Source: Mycobacteroides chelonae (lineage in GTDB: Bacteria > Actinomycetota > Actinomycetes > Mycobacteriales > Mycobacteriaceae). Taken from it: a stretch of 64,000 bases of DNA. The notes under the pieces are model-generated. The model was not told the DNA's origin and searched no databases. It worked only from the letters and a program-made list of their open reading frames with translations. The stretch is from positions 3,162,001 to 3,226,000 of the forward strand of contig NZ_CP050145.1 of NCBI RefSeq assembly GCF_016767715.1. The letters are read 5' to 3'. Position 1 is the first letter of the stretch. Every line of letters starts with the position of its first letter. Positions 50,492 to 59,601 of the stretch are shown piece after piece. The position numbers and the translations under genes were made by a program.

Positions 50492-51015
50492 GCGCCACCT
50501 CCAGTTTCGGCTGCCCCAGCCAGATTGAGTTCCTGCGGGTTGGGTGTTGTGAACTCCACCTGCACAACCGCGCTCTCGATGTCGGAGAACGCAAGATCAC
50601 GCACGGTCCAGCCGGTGCCCTTGACGGGCTTACGCAGCACCACCTGTATCCCGTCATCGTTCGCGATGCCGATGCGGCCGAGTAAGTCTTCGCCATCGGT
50701 GAGGCGAATCTGCGCCAGCCGACCATGTGCGCGTCGAAAATGCGTGGGAGTGGTCAGCGGCCGGTCGACGCCGGGCGTAGTGATCTCCAGGTCGTACGCC
50801 TCCCAGCCGGTGTCCGCCTCGTCCAACAATCCCGATGCGGTCCGGCTCAGTGCGGCGACCGCGTCCAAGTCCACGGGAGAATCCGAGTCGACCACCACCG
50901 TGATGCGGGCGGGAACCGTGGCTTCGTTGACGACGACGCTCTCGATCTCGACCCCTGACCGGGAGAACTCGGGACCCAGCAGCTCGATCACCTGGTCATC
51001 GGATGGCAGCCCCAT
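50488..51015 (-). CDS. rimP: Ribosome maturation factor RimP
   Basis: A 175-residue 30S-assembly factor. The N-terminal alpha/beta domain shows [27 protein letters not shown] and the linker [26 protein letters not shown], the RimP hallmark. A C-terminal SH3-like domain follows. It heads the nusA-containing operon, as in most bacteria. The ATG at 51015 faces the divergent Tat lipoprotein gene across about 140 bases that should hold the operon promoter. Confidence 0.93.
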   Translation of the reverse strand: MGLPSDDQVIELLGPEFSRSGVEIESVVVNEATVPARITVVVDSDSPVDLDAVAALSRTASGLLDEADTGWEAYDLEITTPGVDRPLTTPTHFRRAHGRLAQIRLTDGEDLLGRIGIANDDGIQVVLRKPVKGTGWTVRDLAFSDIESAVVQVEFTTPNPQELNLAGAAETGGGA

Positions 51016-51155
51016 GGCGATTGTGGCTCCTCATCTTGAGTTGTCGGGCGGTTCAGCTTGCACACACTAGTCGGACTCTCGTCCTGACCAGCACTCCACC
51101 TTACGCCCGGCGAGGGCTGTCATGCGCCAACCGCGCGCACTGGCAGGATGGGCGA

Positions 51156-51623
51156 ATGCCCAGAAGCCTGTCGCGCCGCGACCTGTTGATCGGCGGGGCC
51201 GCACTCGGCGTCGCCGTCGTGGCCGCCGCGTGCCAGCAGGCACCCGACACCAAACCCGAGGTGGACGACCTGCTCACCCAGATCGACCTTGCGCAGCGTG
51301 ATGCGGCATCGGCGTCCGCGGCGGCCACCGCCAATCCAGATGCGGCCGCCGCATTGATGGCTGTGGCGACGATCCGCCGCGCGCACGGCGTCGCGCTGAC
51401 CAAGGAGCTCGCGCGCGTCCCAGGGGCGACCACGAACGCACCGACTTCCAGCACCACTACCGCACCGGTATCACCTCCGCAGGTCGATCAGGTCAAGACC
51501 CAACTCAAGGACTCATCGCGATCGGCGATGGACCTGGCCACCAAACACAGCGGATACCGCGCCGGCCTGCTGGCCTCGATCAGCGCGGCATGCGCCTCGG
51601 CAGCCGAGGTTGATCTGCCATGA
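51156..51623 (+). CDS. Tat-exported alanine-rich lipoprotein
   Basis: A 155-residue protein with the twin-arginine signal LSRRDLLIGGAALGVAVVA ending in the lipobox AAAC. It is thus probably exported folded and lipid-anchored. The mature part is helical and Ala/Thr-rich (DLLTQIDLAQRDAASASAAAT), with a TSSTTTAP linker. It is the positional equivalent of Rv2843. The ATGA overlap with the DUF4439 gene implies a joint function. ATG 51156 is chosen over an upstream in-frame start because the signal begins there. Confidence 0.75.
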   Translation: MPRSLSRRDLLIGGAALGVAVVAAACQQAPDTKPEVDDLLTQIDLAQRDAASASAAATANPDAAAALMAVATIRRAHGVALTKELARVPGATTNAPTSSTTTAPVSPPQVDQVKTQLKDSSRSAMDLATKHSGYRAGLLASISAACASAAEVDLP

Positions 51624-52090
51624 CCACGACCGAGCCCACCCCGCAGCCGGCCTCCTCCTCCGACGACACTGCGCTGGCCGACGCCCTGGCCAATGAGCAC
51701 GCGGCCATCTACGCGTACGGACTGGTGTCCGCGCACTCGGTGCCCGACAACAATTGGCTGGTCACCGAGTGCCTGATCGAGCATCGACAGTGCCGTGAGG
51801 AGTGCATCGCCAAATTGCGCGCCCGTTCGGTGGCCGCACCGGTAGCTGCCGCCGGTTACAAGGTGCCGTTCCCGGTGACAAACCCCGCCGATGCCACGAA
51901 GCTGGCGCTGCAGCTCGAGGCGGACACCGCGGCGCGCTGGCGGGCCGTCGCCGAGCAGGCCGACAACAGTGACGATCGTGGATTCGCGGTGCGAATGCTC
52001 ACCGAGAGCGCGATTCGCGCGGCGCGGTGGCGAGTGGCTTCCGACATCACGCCTGCCAGTGTGGCGTTCCCGGGAGGGAACGAAAACTAA
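51620..52090 (+). CDS. DUF4439 ferritin-like protein
   Basis: A 156-residue helical protein. ALANEHAAIYAYGLVSAHSV and TECLIEHRQCREECIAKL carry E-H pairs in the pattern of ferritin-like four-helix bundles, and GYKVPFPVTNPADATKLALQLE is the DUF4439 centre. It may bind iron or act as a structural partner of the preceding lipoprotein, with which it is translationally coupled. It matches Rv2844. The end overlaps the convergent SRPBCC gene by 4 bases. Confidence 0.78.
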   Translation: MTTTEPTPQPASSSDDTALADALANEHAAIYAYGLVSAHSVPDNNWLVTECLIEHRQCREECIAKLRARSVAAPVAAAGYKVPFPVTNPADATKLALQLEADTAARWRAVAEQADNSDDRGFAVRMLTESAIRAARWRVASDITPASVAFPGGNEN

Positions 52091-52569
52091 GCGAAGTGCT
52101 TCTGGGTGTCGCTGATCAGTCCGGACAACCCACGACGGATCACCGGCTTGAGGTAGCGGGTGAACCCGAGCGAGGGCTCGATGAAGAAGCTCCAGGTAAA
52201 CAACGATCCCGTCGCGGTGCCCACCACCTCATAAAGCTCGCCGAAACGCTTGGTGCCCGGAAAGGTCGCCGTCTCGACCGTGAACGCGTTGCGATATCGC
52301 TCGGGGCTCTCCTCCCACACAATGAACCGCTCGTGCACTGCCGCACCGGGAAGCGCGAGCTTGGCGGTGCGGGTGGAACCCACGCCACGCGGCTCCGGTG
52401 AAGTCCAGCTGATCTTGTTGATCGCCTTGCACCAATGCAGCGGGCTTTCGCCATTGAGTTCGGCCCACACCGTTGCCGCATCCTTGGGCAGGGGCGTGGA
52501 GAACGTGTACACGAAATCGCTTGTGTCGAAATCACTTTCAACCAGCGGGGCGAGCTTGAAGGACGGCAT
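52087..52569 (-). CDS. SRPBCC-superfamily lipid/polyketide-binding-like protein
   Basis: A 160-residue START-like helix-grip fold: FVYTFSTPLPKDAATVWAELNG, then alternating strands (RTAKLALPGAAVHERFIVWEE; TGSLFTWSFFIEPS) and a long C-terminal helix. These proteins bind hydrophobic ligands or act as cyclases; the ligand is unknown. ATG 52569 lies 7 bases after TATTGT on the minus strand, a leaderless pattern. In-frame sequence further upstream lies inside proS and is rejected. Confidence 0.72.
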   Translation of the reverse strand: MPSFKLAPLVESDFDTSDFVYTFSTPLPKDAATVWAELNGESPLHWCKAINKISWTSPEPRGVGSTRTAKLALPGAAVHERFIVWEESPERYRNAFTVETATFPGTKRFGELYEVVGTATGSLFTWSFFIEPSLGFTRYLKPVIRRGLSGLISDTQKHFA

Positions 52570-52576
52570 GACTATT

Positions 52577-52582
52577 ACAATA
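52577..52582 (-). promoter_or_regulatory. Candidate -10 hexamer of the SRPBCC gene
   Basis: On the minus strand TATTGT ends 7 bases before ATG 52569. It sits between the proS stop and the SRPBCC start. Confidence 0.4.
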
Positions 52583-52586
52583 TCGC

Positions 52587-54329
52587 CTACTGAATCGCCG
52601 CCGTGACGGACGTCACTGCATCGGCCACCGCAATGGACTGCGCCTCTCCCGTGAATCGGTTGCGCAGCTCGATGGTGCCGTCGGCCCAGCCACGGCCGAT
52701 CACCACAATCCAGGGCACACCGAGCAGCTCGGCGTCCTTGAATTTCACGCCCGGCGAGGCCGTCCGATCGTCGAGCAGCACCTCGTGACCCAGCCGGTCG
52801 AGATCGGCGGCCAGCGCTTCGGCACCGGCTCGCGCGGCCTCGTCCTTGTTCGCGATAACCACGTGCACGTCGAATGGCGATACCGCGGCCGGCCACCGCA
52901 GTCCAAGCTCGTCGTGCTGCTGCTCGGCGACGACGGCCACCAGCCGCGAGACACCGATGCCGTAGGAACCCTGGGTGAGCCGCACGGGCTTGCCGTTCTC
53001 CCCGAGCACATCCACGGTGAACGCGTCGGTGTACTTGCGGCCCAACTGGAAGATGTGGCCGATTTCGATTCCGCGTGCCGACACCAGCTGACCTGCGCCA
53101 TCGGGTGACGGATCGCCATCGCGAACCTCGGCGGCCTCGATGGTGCCGTCGGGGGTGAAGTCACGCCCCGCGACGAGGTTGACCACATGTTTTCCGGGTT
53201 CGTCGGCGCCGGTGATCCAGCTGGTGCCCTCCACGACCCGTGGATCGACGAGGTAGCGAACACCGTTGGCGATCAACCCCTTCGGCCCGATGTAGCCGCG
53301 CACCAGGAACGGGTGTTTGGCGAAGTCCGCATCACCGAGCAGCTCGTATTCGGCAGGCTCCAGCGCGGCACCGAGTCGCTTGTCGTCGACCTCGCGGTCC
53401 CCGGGCACTCCGACAGCCAGCAGCTCCCACTCGCCGCCGGGCTGGCGCACCTTCAGCAGAATGTTCTTGAGGGTGTCGGCCGCCGTGACGGTCGCGCCGA
53501 GATCAGCCGAATTCGCCCAGTCCACCAGCGTCGCGATGGTCGGGGTATCGCCCGTCTCGTGCACGACGGCCGCAGGGAGTCCGTCCACAGACCGCGCAGG
53601 CGGTGCCGGAGTGATGACGGCCTCTACGTTGGCGGCATAACCGGATTCCACGCACCGCACGAAAGTGTCTTCCCCGGTGGGGCTTTCAGCCAGAAACTCC
53701 TCGGACGCGCTACCACCCATCGCTCCCGAGGTGGCCGCGACAATCACGTAGTCCAGGCCCAGCCTGCCGAAGATCCGTTGGTAGGCCTCGCGGTGTGCGT
53801 GATAGGCCGTCTTGAGGCCGTCGTCGGAGGTATCAAAGGAGTACGAGTCCTTCATGACGAATTCGCGACCGCGCAGAATGCCCGCGCGGGGACGCGCCTC
53901 GTCGCGATACTTGGTCTGAACCTGGTAGAGGATGACCGGAAAATCCTTGTAGGAGCTGTACTCCCCCTTCACGGTGAGCGCGAACAACTCCTCGTGGGTA
54001 GGGCCGAGCATCATGTCGTTATCGCGGCGGTCCTTGAGCCGGAACAGCGAGTCGCCGTACTCGGTCCACCGGTTGGTGGTCTCGTACGGTGCGCGCGGAA
54101 GCAAAGCGGGCAGCAGGATCTCCTGACCACCAATGGCATTCATCTCTTCACGGACGATGTTCTCGATCTTGCGAAGGACCCGAAGACCGAGCGGCAGCCA
54201 GCTATAGACACCCGGGGCAATAGGGCGCACATAGCCCGCGCGGATGAGCAGCTTGTGGCTGGGAACCTCGGCGTCCGCCGGGTCGTCGCGCAGGGTGCGT
54301 ACGAATAGCTCGGAGAGCCGGGTGATCAT
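52587..54329 (-). CDS. proS: Prolyl-tRNA synthetase
   Basis: A 580-residue class II synthetase of bacterial type. Motif 1 is in [19 protein letters not shown], motif 2 in [21 protein letters not shown], and motif 3 in [12 protein letters not shown]. The editing (INS) domain lies between motifs 2 and 3, and the C-terminal anticodon-binding domain carries VVIANKDEA. It charges tRNA-Pro. ATG 54329 is preceded by GAGAGG within a 21-base direct repeat that also creates a 9-codon upstream ORF. Confidence 0.96.
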   Translation of the reverse strand: MITRLSELFVRTLRDDPADAEVPSHKLLIRAGYVRPIAPGVYSWLPLGLRVLRKIENIVREEMNAIGGQEILLPALLPRAPYETTNRWTEYGDSLFRLKDRRDNDMMLGPTHEELFALTVKGEYSSYKDFPVILYQVQTKYRDEARPRAGILRGREFVMKDSYSFDTSDDGLKTAYHAHREAYQRIFGRLGLDYVIVAATSGAMGGSASEEFLAESPTGEDTFVRCVESGYAANVEAVITPAPPARSVDGLPAAVVHETGDTPTIATLVDWANSADLGATVTAADTLKNILLKVRQPGGEWELLAVGVPGDREVDDKRLGAALEPAEYELLGDADFAKHPFLVRGYIGPKGLIANGVRYLVDPRVVEGTSWITGADEPGKHVVNLVAGRDFTPDGTIEAAEVRDGDPSPDGAGQLVSARGIEIGHIFQLGRKYTDAFTVDVLGENGKPVRLTQGSYGIGVSRLVAVVAEQQHDELGLRWPAAVSPFDVHVVIANKDEAARAGAEALAADLDRLGHEVLLDDRTASPGVKFKDAELLGVPWIVVIGRGWADGTIELRNRFTGEAQSIAVADAVTSVTAAIQ

Positions 54330-54355
54330 TGATGAGCCTCTCGGGCGAAGACCAT
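54326..54355 (-). CDS. Nine-codon upstream ORF overlapping the proS start
   Basis: ATG 54355 opens MVFAREAHQ and ends at TGA 54326-54328, which shares bases with the proS ATG. Ribosomes finishing it could restart on proS. It has no proline codon, so a proline attenuator is not indicated. Translation is unproven; it may be a by-product of the adjacent repeat. Confidence 0.35.
   Translation of the reverse strand: MVFAREAHQ
54333..54353 (-). repeat. Direct repeat copy 1 in the proS leader
   Basis: A 21-base unit ending 3 bases from the proS start codon region. Read on the minus strand it contains GAGAGG, the probable proS ribosome binding site. Confidence 0.8.
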
Positions 54356-54364
54356 GTTTTTCGT

Positions 54365-54385
54365 TGAGCCTCTCGGGCGAAGACC
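54365..54385 (-). repeat. Direct repeat copy 2 in the proS leader
   Basis: An exact second copy of the 21-base unit, 32 bases further upstream of proS. Its GAGAGG precedes the small upstream ORF by 13 bases. Confidence 0.8.
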
Positions 54386-54433
54386 GTCAGTTACGGTTGC
54401 ACAGCATATCGGCGCGCCGTTGCGGCCTCCGGC

Positions 54434-54439
54434 TAGCAT
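54434..54439 (+). promoter_or_regulatory. Candidate -10 hexamer
   Basis: TAGCAT ends 7 bases before ATG 54447, with no ribosome binding site between, predicting a leaderless mRNA for the small secreted protein. Confidence 0.4.
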
Positions 54440-54446
54440 CGAGCGC

Positions 54447-54806
54447 ATGCGTGCGTGGGCGATCATTCCGGCGGTGGCGGTGTTCGGTTTGGGAGTCGCG
54501 GCACCGGCCGATGCCGCCCCGGCCACGGTCAAGTACTCGTTGTCGGCGATCGGAATCGGCAATGCCGATTTCACCGTCTCCTATCAAGACGGCAATCAGC
54601 TCCGGGAAGAGTCGGGGCACACGTTCGCCGGGTACTACTGGGAACGCACAGTCCAGCTCAACGGGGCACCCCCGGTTCTTCGGGTGACCGCGGCCGGACC
54701 TCCGAGCGTCTTCCGCATGTCGTGTCACATCACCGTCAATGACGGCATCCCCATCACCAACGGACTGCTGTTCCGCGCCGGGGACTACACCCCGCAAGAC
54801 TGCTAA
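54447..54806 (+). CDS. Small secreted protein, MmpS-like C-terminal fold
   Basis: A 119-residue protein. The signal peptide MRAWAIIPAVAVFGLGVAAPADAA probably cleaves after ADA-A. The mature 95 residues (VKYSLSAIGIGNADFTVSYQDG, VLRVTAAGPPSVFRMSCHITVND, DYTPQDC) form a beta-rich domain with two cysteines. It recalls the periplasmic part of MmpS proteins, but without their membrane anchor and without a neighbouring mmpL. Export to the periplasm or outside is expected. Its stop overlaps the efpA stop by 2 shared bases. Confidence 0.65.
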   Translation: MRAWAIIPAVAVFGLGVAAPADAAPATVKYSLSAIGIGNADFTVSYQDGNQLREESGHTFAGYYWERTVQLNGAPPVLRVTAAGPPSVFRMSCHITVNDGIPITNGLLFRAGDYTPQDC

Positions 54807-56320
54807 GCCAGCTCTTCTTCGTCCAGACCCTGGTCGTGCGCGGTCTGCGCCTTCTGTGCGTGCGCGACGTCGGCGGCGGTGTAGCTGATGAACAGCGCCG
54901 CCACCCCGACCAGCACAGCGGTTCCGGCGATCCACAGCAGCCCGTAGGTGTAACCGTGATCGAGGGCGTGCAGCTGCGCCTGGTTCATGTTCTGCACCGG
55001 CCCCTTGGCGCCGCCCAGGTACAGCGTGCGCGAGGTGATGATGGCCTGAATGATCACCAGAACGATTGGGCCGCCGAGGTTTTGCAGCATGAGGGAGATC
55101 GCCGATAGCGGCCCGATGCGGTCGGCATCCACCCCGGTGATGGCCGAAAGGATCACCGGCACCACGATGGTGCCGATGCCGAGTCCGCCAACGAAGATGG
55201 CCATGGAGAAGTTCGGGAAGTAGGCGATGGTCCGGTCGATCGTTGAGCCGTAGAGCATCGCGGCGAACACCACGACTCCACCGCACAGGATCAGCACCCG
55301 GGGCGCCATTCGCGTGACAAGTTGGGACGACAGAGCCAAGCCGATTCCCATGCCGACAACGAATGGAATGGCAGAGATTCCGGTTCGCAGCGGGCTGTAT
55401 TTCATCAGATCCTGCATGTACAGGCCGATGGTGATGGTCAGCGTGAACAGCACGCCGCCGGCCAGGAAGATCGCCGCGAAGGTGGCGACCCTGTTGCGAT
55501 CCTTGAACAGGCTGAGCGGCAGCACCGGGTTTTCCGCGGTGCGTTCCACGAGCAGGAAGGCGATCAGGAGCACGGCGGCGACGACCAGCGACACGATCGT
55601 GTAGGGCGAGTCCCATCCGCGGTCGGGCCCCTGGGTGAAGCCGAACACCGCAGCGGTACAGCCGACGGTCGCCAACACCGATCCCGTGACGTCCAGCTTC
55701 ATCGGTTCGCGTTCGGTCTCGGTCAATGACCGCACGGCCAGGTAGATCATCAGCGCACCGGCGGGCACATTGATAAGGAAGGCCAGACGCCAGGACACCT
55801 CGGCCAGGGCACCGCCGACAATCAGTCCGGCGATGGAGCCCACCCCGGTCATGGCACCGAATACCGCGACGGCTGCGGTACGCAGCGGCCCCTTGGGGAA
55901 GGTGGTGGCCACCAACGCCAGCGCTGTCGGCGAGGCGACAGCCGCGCCGACTCCCTGGATGAGACGGAAAACAGCCAGACCGATGTCCTCTTGCGCAAGG
56001 CCCACCCCGATGGAGGCAAGGGTGAACAACGCGATGCCGCCGATGAAGACGCGCTTACGGCCGAAGGTGTCACCGAGGCGTCCACCGAGCAACATCAGTC
56101 CACCGAAGGACAGCATGTACGCGGTGATGACCCAGCTGCGGGTGGCATCGTTGAGGTGCAGCTCGGCCTGGATCTTGGGCAGCGTGACCACCGCTATGGT
56201 GCCGTCCATGGTGGCCAGAAACTGCATACCGGCGATCGCGATGACGGCATATAGATAGTGCCGGGACGGCAGGAGTTCTCGCGCCTTTTGAGTGAGCTGC
56301 TCGACGCTGAGGGCAGGCAT
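54803..56320 (-). CDS. efpA: EfpA-type MFS drug-efflux transporter
   Basis: A 505-residue, 14-helix major facilitator (DHA2/QacA type). LATMDGTIAVVTLPKIQ is motif D1, GGRLGDTFGRKRVF is motif A, and RLIQGVGAAVASPTALAL is motif B. M. tuberculosis EfpA (Rv2846c) lies beside proS and cysG as here. ATG 56320 is chosen because TAAGGT ends 7 bases before it; an alternative GTG 3 codons earlier overlaps that hexamer. The acidic tail (DQGLDEEELA) faces the cytoplasm. Confidence 0.92.
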   Translation of the reverse strand: MPALSVEQLTQKARELLPSRHYLYAVIAIAGMQFLATMDGTIAVVTLPKIQAELHLNDATRSWVITAYMLSFGGLMLLGGRLGDTFGRKRVFIGGIALFTLASIGVGLAQEDIGLAVFRLIQGVGAAVASPTALALVATTFPKGPLRTAAVAVFGAMTGVGSIAGLIVGGALAEVSWRLAFLINVPAGALMIYLAVRSLTETEREPMKLDVTGSVLATVGCTAAVFGFTQGPDRGWDSPYTIVSLVVAAVLLIAFLLVERTAENPVLPLSLFKDRNRVATFAAIFLAGGVLFTLTITIGLYMQDLMKYSPLRTGISAIPFVVGMGIGLALSSQLVTRMAPRVLILCGGVVVFAAMLYGSTIDRTIAYFPNFSMAIFVGGLGIGTIVVPVILSAITGVDADRIGPLSAISLMLQNLGGPIVLVIIQAIITSRTLYLGGAKGPVQNMNQAQLHALDHGYTYGLLWIAGTAVLVGVAALFISYTAADVAHAQKAQTAHDQGLDEEELA

Positions 56321-56327
56321 GCAGGAC

Positions 56328-56333
56328 ACCTTA
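56328..56333 (-). promoter_or_regulatory. Candidate efpA -10 hexamer
   Basis: On the minus strand TAAGGT ends 7 bases before ATG 56320. The cysG stop is 25 bases upstream, so efpA may have its own promoter. Confidence 0.4.
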
Positions 56334-56357
56334 CCGTCCTCTTAACGTGCCCTTAGG

Positions 56358-57557
56358 TCACGAAGAGGCGCCATAAGCAGCAACGGGGCCGATCACGATG
56401 ATCGCGGGCGGCCTGATGCCCTGCGAGCGAATGCGCTCGGGCGCAGTAGCAAGGTCGGCGCGCAGCACGCGTTGCTCGTCGGTGGTGCCGTGTTGCACCA
56501 CCAGCACTGGAGTATCCGCAGGTCGGCCACCCTCGATGAGGACCTTCGCAAACTGCTCGATGCGCTCGACGGCCATCAGCAAGACGATGGTCCCCTTCAA
56601 GGCGGCAAGCGCGTCCCAATTCACTAACGATTCCGGATGCCCGGGTGCGACGTGTCCGCTGACGACCACGAACTCATGGTTGACCGCACGATGCGTGACC
56701 GGCACCCCGGCCGCCGCAGGAACGGAGATCGCGCTGGTCACACCTGGTACGACGGTCACCTGCACACCTGCTTCGGCGCAGGCCAGGACTTCCTCGTAGC
56801 CACGGGCGAAGACGAAGGGGTCACCGCCCTTGAGACGGACGACGAACTTGCCTTCCTGCGCCCGTTCGATGAGCACCCGGTTGATCTCCTGCTGGGCCAT
56901 CGCGCGGCCATACGGGATCTTGGCGGCATCGATGACCTCGACATGTGGGCCCAGATCGGCCAGAAGCTCGGCGGGCGCGAGCCGGTCGGCGACGACCACA
57001 TCGGCCTGCGCGAGGAGCCTGCGTCCGCGAACGGTAATGAGATCAGGATCACCCGGTCCCCCGCCGACAAGCGCGACGCCTTCGGGCTTCACCTCCGCGG
57101 TCTCGGTGATGAGTCCACGCTGCAGCGCCTCGTGGATGGCCGATCGCAGCGCCGCCGAGCGCTTGTGCTGTCCACCGGTCAGGACACCGACGGCGATGCC
57201 GTCGTGATTGAAGGACGCGGGGGTGACCGCGGTGCCCTCCCGGGCGGAATCGGCCCGGACGCAGAAGATGTGACGTCGCTCGGCTTCCGACACCACCGCG
57301 GCGTTGACGGCTGGGTCATCGGTGCAGGCGATGGCGTACCACGCGTCTTCGAGGTCGCCGTCCTGGTACGGCCGCAGACTGAGGGTGATCGAGGCCATGC
57401 CTTCAACGGCCGGTGTGGCGCTGGGCGCGATCACGTGGACATCGGCACCGCTGGCGATCAGCAGCCCGAGACGCCGCTGCGCGACGGATCCGGCGCCGAC
57501 GACCACGACCTTGCGTCCGGTGAGGCGGAGGCCGACGAGGTAGGCGTCATGAGTCAC
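56358..57557 (-). CDS. cysG: Sirohaem synthase CysG (uroporphyrinogen-III methyltransferase fusion)
   Basis: A 399-residue two-part enzyme. The N-terminal precorrin-2 dehydrogenase/ferrochelatase-like domain has VVVVGAGSVAQRRLGLLIASGADV. The C-terminal SUMT domain (about residue 160 on) has VALVGGGPGDPDLITVRGRRLL, VVADRLAP and VRLKGGDPFVFARG, all diagnostic. It makes sirohaem for sulfite and nitrite reductases. Rv2847c is the counterpart. It is divergent from the ECF transporter with a 55-base gap. Confidence 0.93.
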   Translation of the reverse strand: MTHDAYLVGLRLTGRKVVVVGAGSVAQRRLGLLIASGADVHVIAPSATPAVEGMASITLSLRPYQDGDLEDAWYAIACTDDPAVNAAVVSEAERRHIFCVRADSAREGTAVTPASFNHDGIAVGVLTGGQHKRSAALRSAIHEALQRGLITETAEVKPEGVALVGGGPGDPDLITVRGRRLLAQADVVVADRLAPAELLADLGPHVEVIDAAKIPYGRAMAQQEINRVLIERAQEGKFVVRLKGGDPFVFARGYEEVLACAEAGVQVTVVPGVTSAISVPAAAGVPVTHRAVNHEFVVVSGHVAPGHPESLVNWDALAALKGTIVLLMAVERIEQFAKVLIEGGRPADTPVLVVQHGTTDEQRVLRADLATAPERIRSQGIRPPAIIVIGPVAAYGASS

Positions 57558-57612
57558 CGCGCGAGTTTACGTGGACGTGAATCACGCGGCTGGGTTAGCC
57601 GTGCTCTAATCG

Positions 57613-59601
57613 GTGCCAGTGCAACCGAATCGTATGCAACCAGCGGAGTTGGCCCAGGCCGCGATGACTGCTGCCCTCATGGGGGCGATCGCTGTGGTCT
57701 CTATCGTGCTGCCCGGCGCAGTGGTGTTCGCCTGGTTGGGAGCGGTCCCGATGGGAGTGCTGTGTTACCGGCATCGCATCCGGGTGGCGTTGGCCGCCTG
57801 TGTCACCGCCGGCCTCATCAGCTTTCTGATCGCCGGATTCGGGGGGCTGGTCTCGGCGCTCACATGTGCGTACATGGGTGCGATCGCCGGTCAGGTGCGG
57901 CGCCGTAATCGCGGCGCGGCAACAATGTTGGCTGTCGCCGCGCTGTGGGGCGTGCTGGTCTCGTCCTTCTGCGTCGGGGTGTTCGCGGCCTTGCGGAATC
58001 TGCGCGAGGTTGTCCTGGGCGCGGTGTCCGCCAACGTCGGCGGGTTCGCGACGCTGTTGAGTGGCGTGCCGCTACTCGGCAGCGCCGCAGCGGGATTGGA
58101 TCACGCCGTGCAGGGCTGGATCGTGCACTGGCCCTGGTTCTTCGGGGTCTCGGTGTGGCTCATCGTCATCTTCGGGACCTCCTTCGGTTGGCGGGTGCTG
58201 ACGCCAGTGCTGCGCAGACTGGAGGAAGTCACCGACCTGTCCTCGGTGGGGACGCTGCCCGCGGGGCACGACACCACCCCGCCCGGCCCACTGCCAACCG
58301 TTCTCACCGGCGCCGGTTACCGGTACGCCGGAGCCGACCGGGATGCCCTGACCGCGGTAACCATGCGCGTCGATGTCGGCGAGCACATCGCGGTGACCGG
58401 CGCCAACGGCTCCGGCAAGTCCACCCTCATGCGTCTTCTCGCGGGTGTTCCTCCGACTGCCGGCACCATCGAGCGCCCCGGCGGCGTGGGCCTGGGCCAG
58501 GTGGGTGGGACCGCGCTGGTCTTGCAGCATCCGGAAAGCCAGGTGCTGGGTTTGCGTGTGGCCGACGACATCGTGTGGGGGCTGCCGCACGACCGCGAGA
58601 TCGATATCGACGGTCTGCTCGCCGAAGTGGGTCTGGGTGAGATGAGCGACCGGGACACCGCGGGTCTGTCCGGCGGAGAACTGCAGCGGCTGGCGGTCGC
58701 GTCGGCGCTCGCGCGCGAACCCGCGCTGCTCATCGCCGATGAGGTGACCACCATGGTCGACCACGACGGCCGGCAGACGCTCATCAACGTGCTCGACGGA
58801 CTCACCACCCATCACCGTCTAGGGCTGGTGCACATCACCCACTACCCGCAGGAGGCCGACGCCGCCGATCGTGTGGTGGCGTTGGGCGGTATTGAGGTAC
58901 GAGAAGATCGGGAAGGCGCCGAACGCCCATCCCCTACCGAATCTCTTGGTGGGGAAACGATTCTCGACGTGCAAGGAGTCTCGTTCGACTATGCGGTCGG
59001 CACGCCGTGGTCACAACCGGTGCTGCGCGATGTGTCACTGCAGGTTCGTTCCAGCGACGGAATACTGCTCTGCGGCGGCAACGGTTCCGGCAAATCCACC
59101 CTGGCGTGGATCATGGCGGGCCTCCTGGAACCGTCAGCGGGCCAATGCCTTCTCGATGGCCGCCCCACCGCCGAACAGGTTGGCGCGGTTGCGTTGTGCT
59201 TCCAGGCCGCGCGACTACAGCTGCTGCGGGGGCACGCCGGTGCCGCGGTGGCCGCACTCGCCGGGTACTCGGTCGCCGATACCGAGAGTATTGATCGCGC
59301 GCTAACCTCGGTCAGCCTGGACCCGAGTATCGGTGGGGTGCTTATCGATCGGCTCAGTGGCGGGCAGCTGCGGCGAGTCGCCCTGGCCGGACTGCTCGCC
59401 CGCTCGCCGCGCCTGCTGATCCTCGATGAGCCGCTGGCGGGTCTGGACGTTGACGCCCAAGCCGACCTCATCGATCTGCTGGTACGCATCCGTGGCGGTG
59501 GTCAAGCCGTCGTCGTGATCTCCCACGACACCGACAGCCTCGCTCCGTTGTGTCCCCGCACCATCCGTCTGGAACAGGGTGAGTTGGTGAACGCCGGATG
59601 A
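57613..59601 (+). CDS. ECF-type transporter fusion: membrane S-like domain plus two ATPase domains
   Basis: A 662-residue three-part protein. Residues of about 10-205 form five or six membrane helices resembling an ECF substrate-binding (S) component. The first ATPase has Walker A at 263-271 (GANGSGKST), signature LSGGELQRL and LLIADEVTT. The second has Walker A at 488-496 (GGNGSGKST), signature LSGGQLRRV and LLILDEPLAG. With EcfT next, one gene supplies S, A and A'. The vitamin or metal substrate is unknown. Start GTG 57613; ATG 57634 is possible. Confidence 0.85.
   Translation: MPVQPNRMQPAELAQAAMTAALMGAIAVVSIVLPGAVVFAWLGAVPMGVLCYRHRIRVALAACVTAGLISFLIAGFGGLVSALTCAYMGAIAGQVRRRNRGAATMLAVAALWGVLVSSFCVGVFAALRNLREVVLGAVSANVGGFATLLSGVPLLGSAAAGLDHAVQGWIVHWPWFFGVSVWLIVIFGTSFGWRVLTPVLRRLEEVTDLSSVGTLPAGHDTTPPGPLPTVLTGAGYRYAGADRDALTAVTMRVDVGEHIAVTGANGSGKSTLMRLLAGVPPTAGTIERPGGVGLGQVGGTALVLQHPESQVLGLRVADDIVWGLPHDREIDIDGLLAEVGLGEMSDRDTAGLSGGELQRLAVASALAREPALLIADEVTTMVDHDGRQTLINVLDGLTTHHRLGLVHITHYPQEADAADRVVALGGIEVREDREGAERPSPTESLGGETILDVQGVSFDYAVGTPWSQPVLRDVSLQVRSSDGILLCGGNGSGKSTLAWIMAGLLEPSAGQCLLDGRPTAEQVGAVALCFQAARLQLLRGHAGAAVAALAGYSVADTESIDRALTSVSLDPSIGGVLIDRLSGGQLRRVALAGLLARSPRLLILDEPLAGLDVDAQADLIDLLVRIRGGGQAVVVISHDTDSLAPLCPRTIRLEQGELVNAG

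Noticed and set aside
52603-52616. CRP-like GTGACG-GA-CGTCAC palindrome
   Set aside because: It lies inside the proS coding sequence near its end, the spacing is wrong for CRP, and such GC-rich palindromes are expected by chance.
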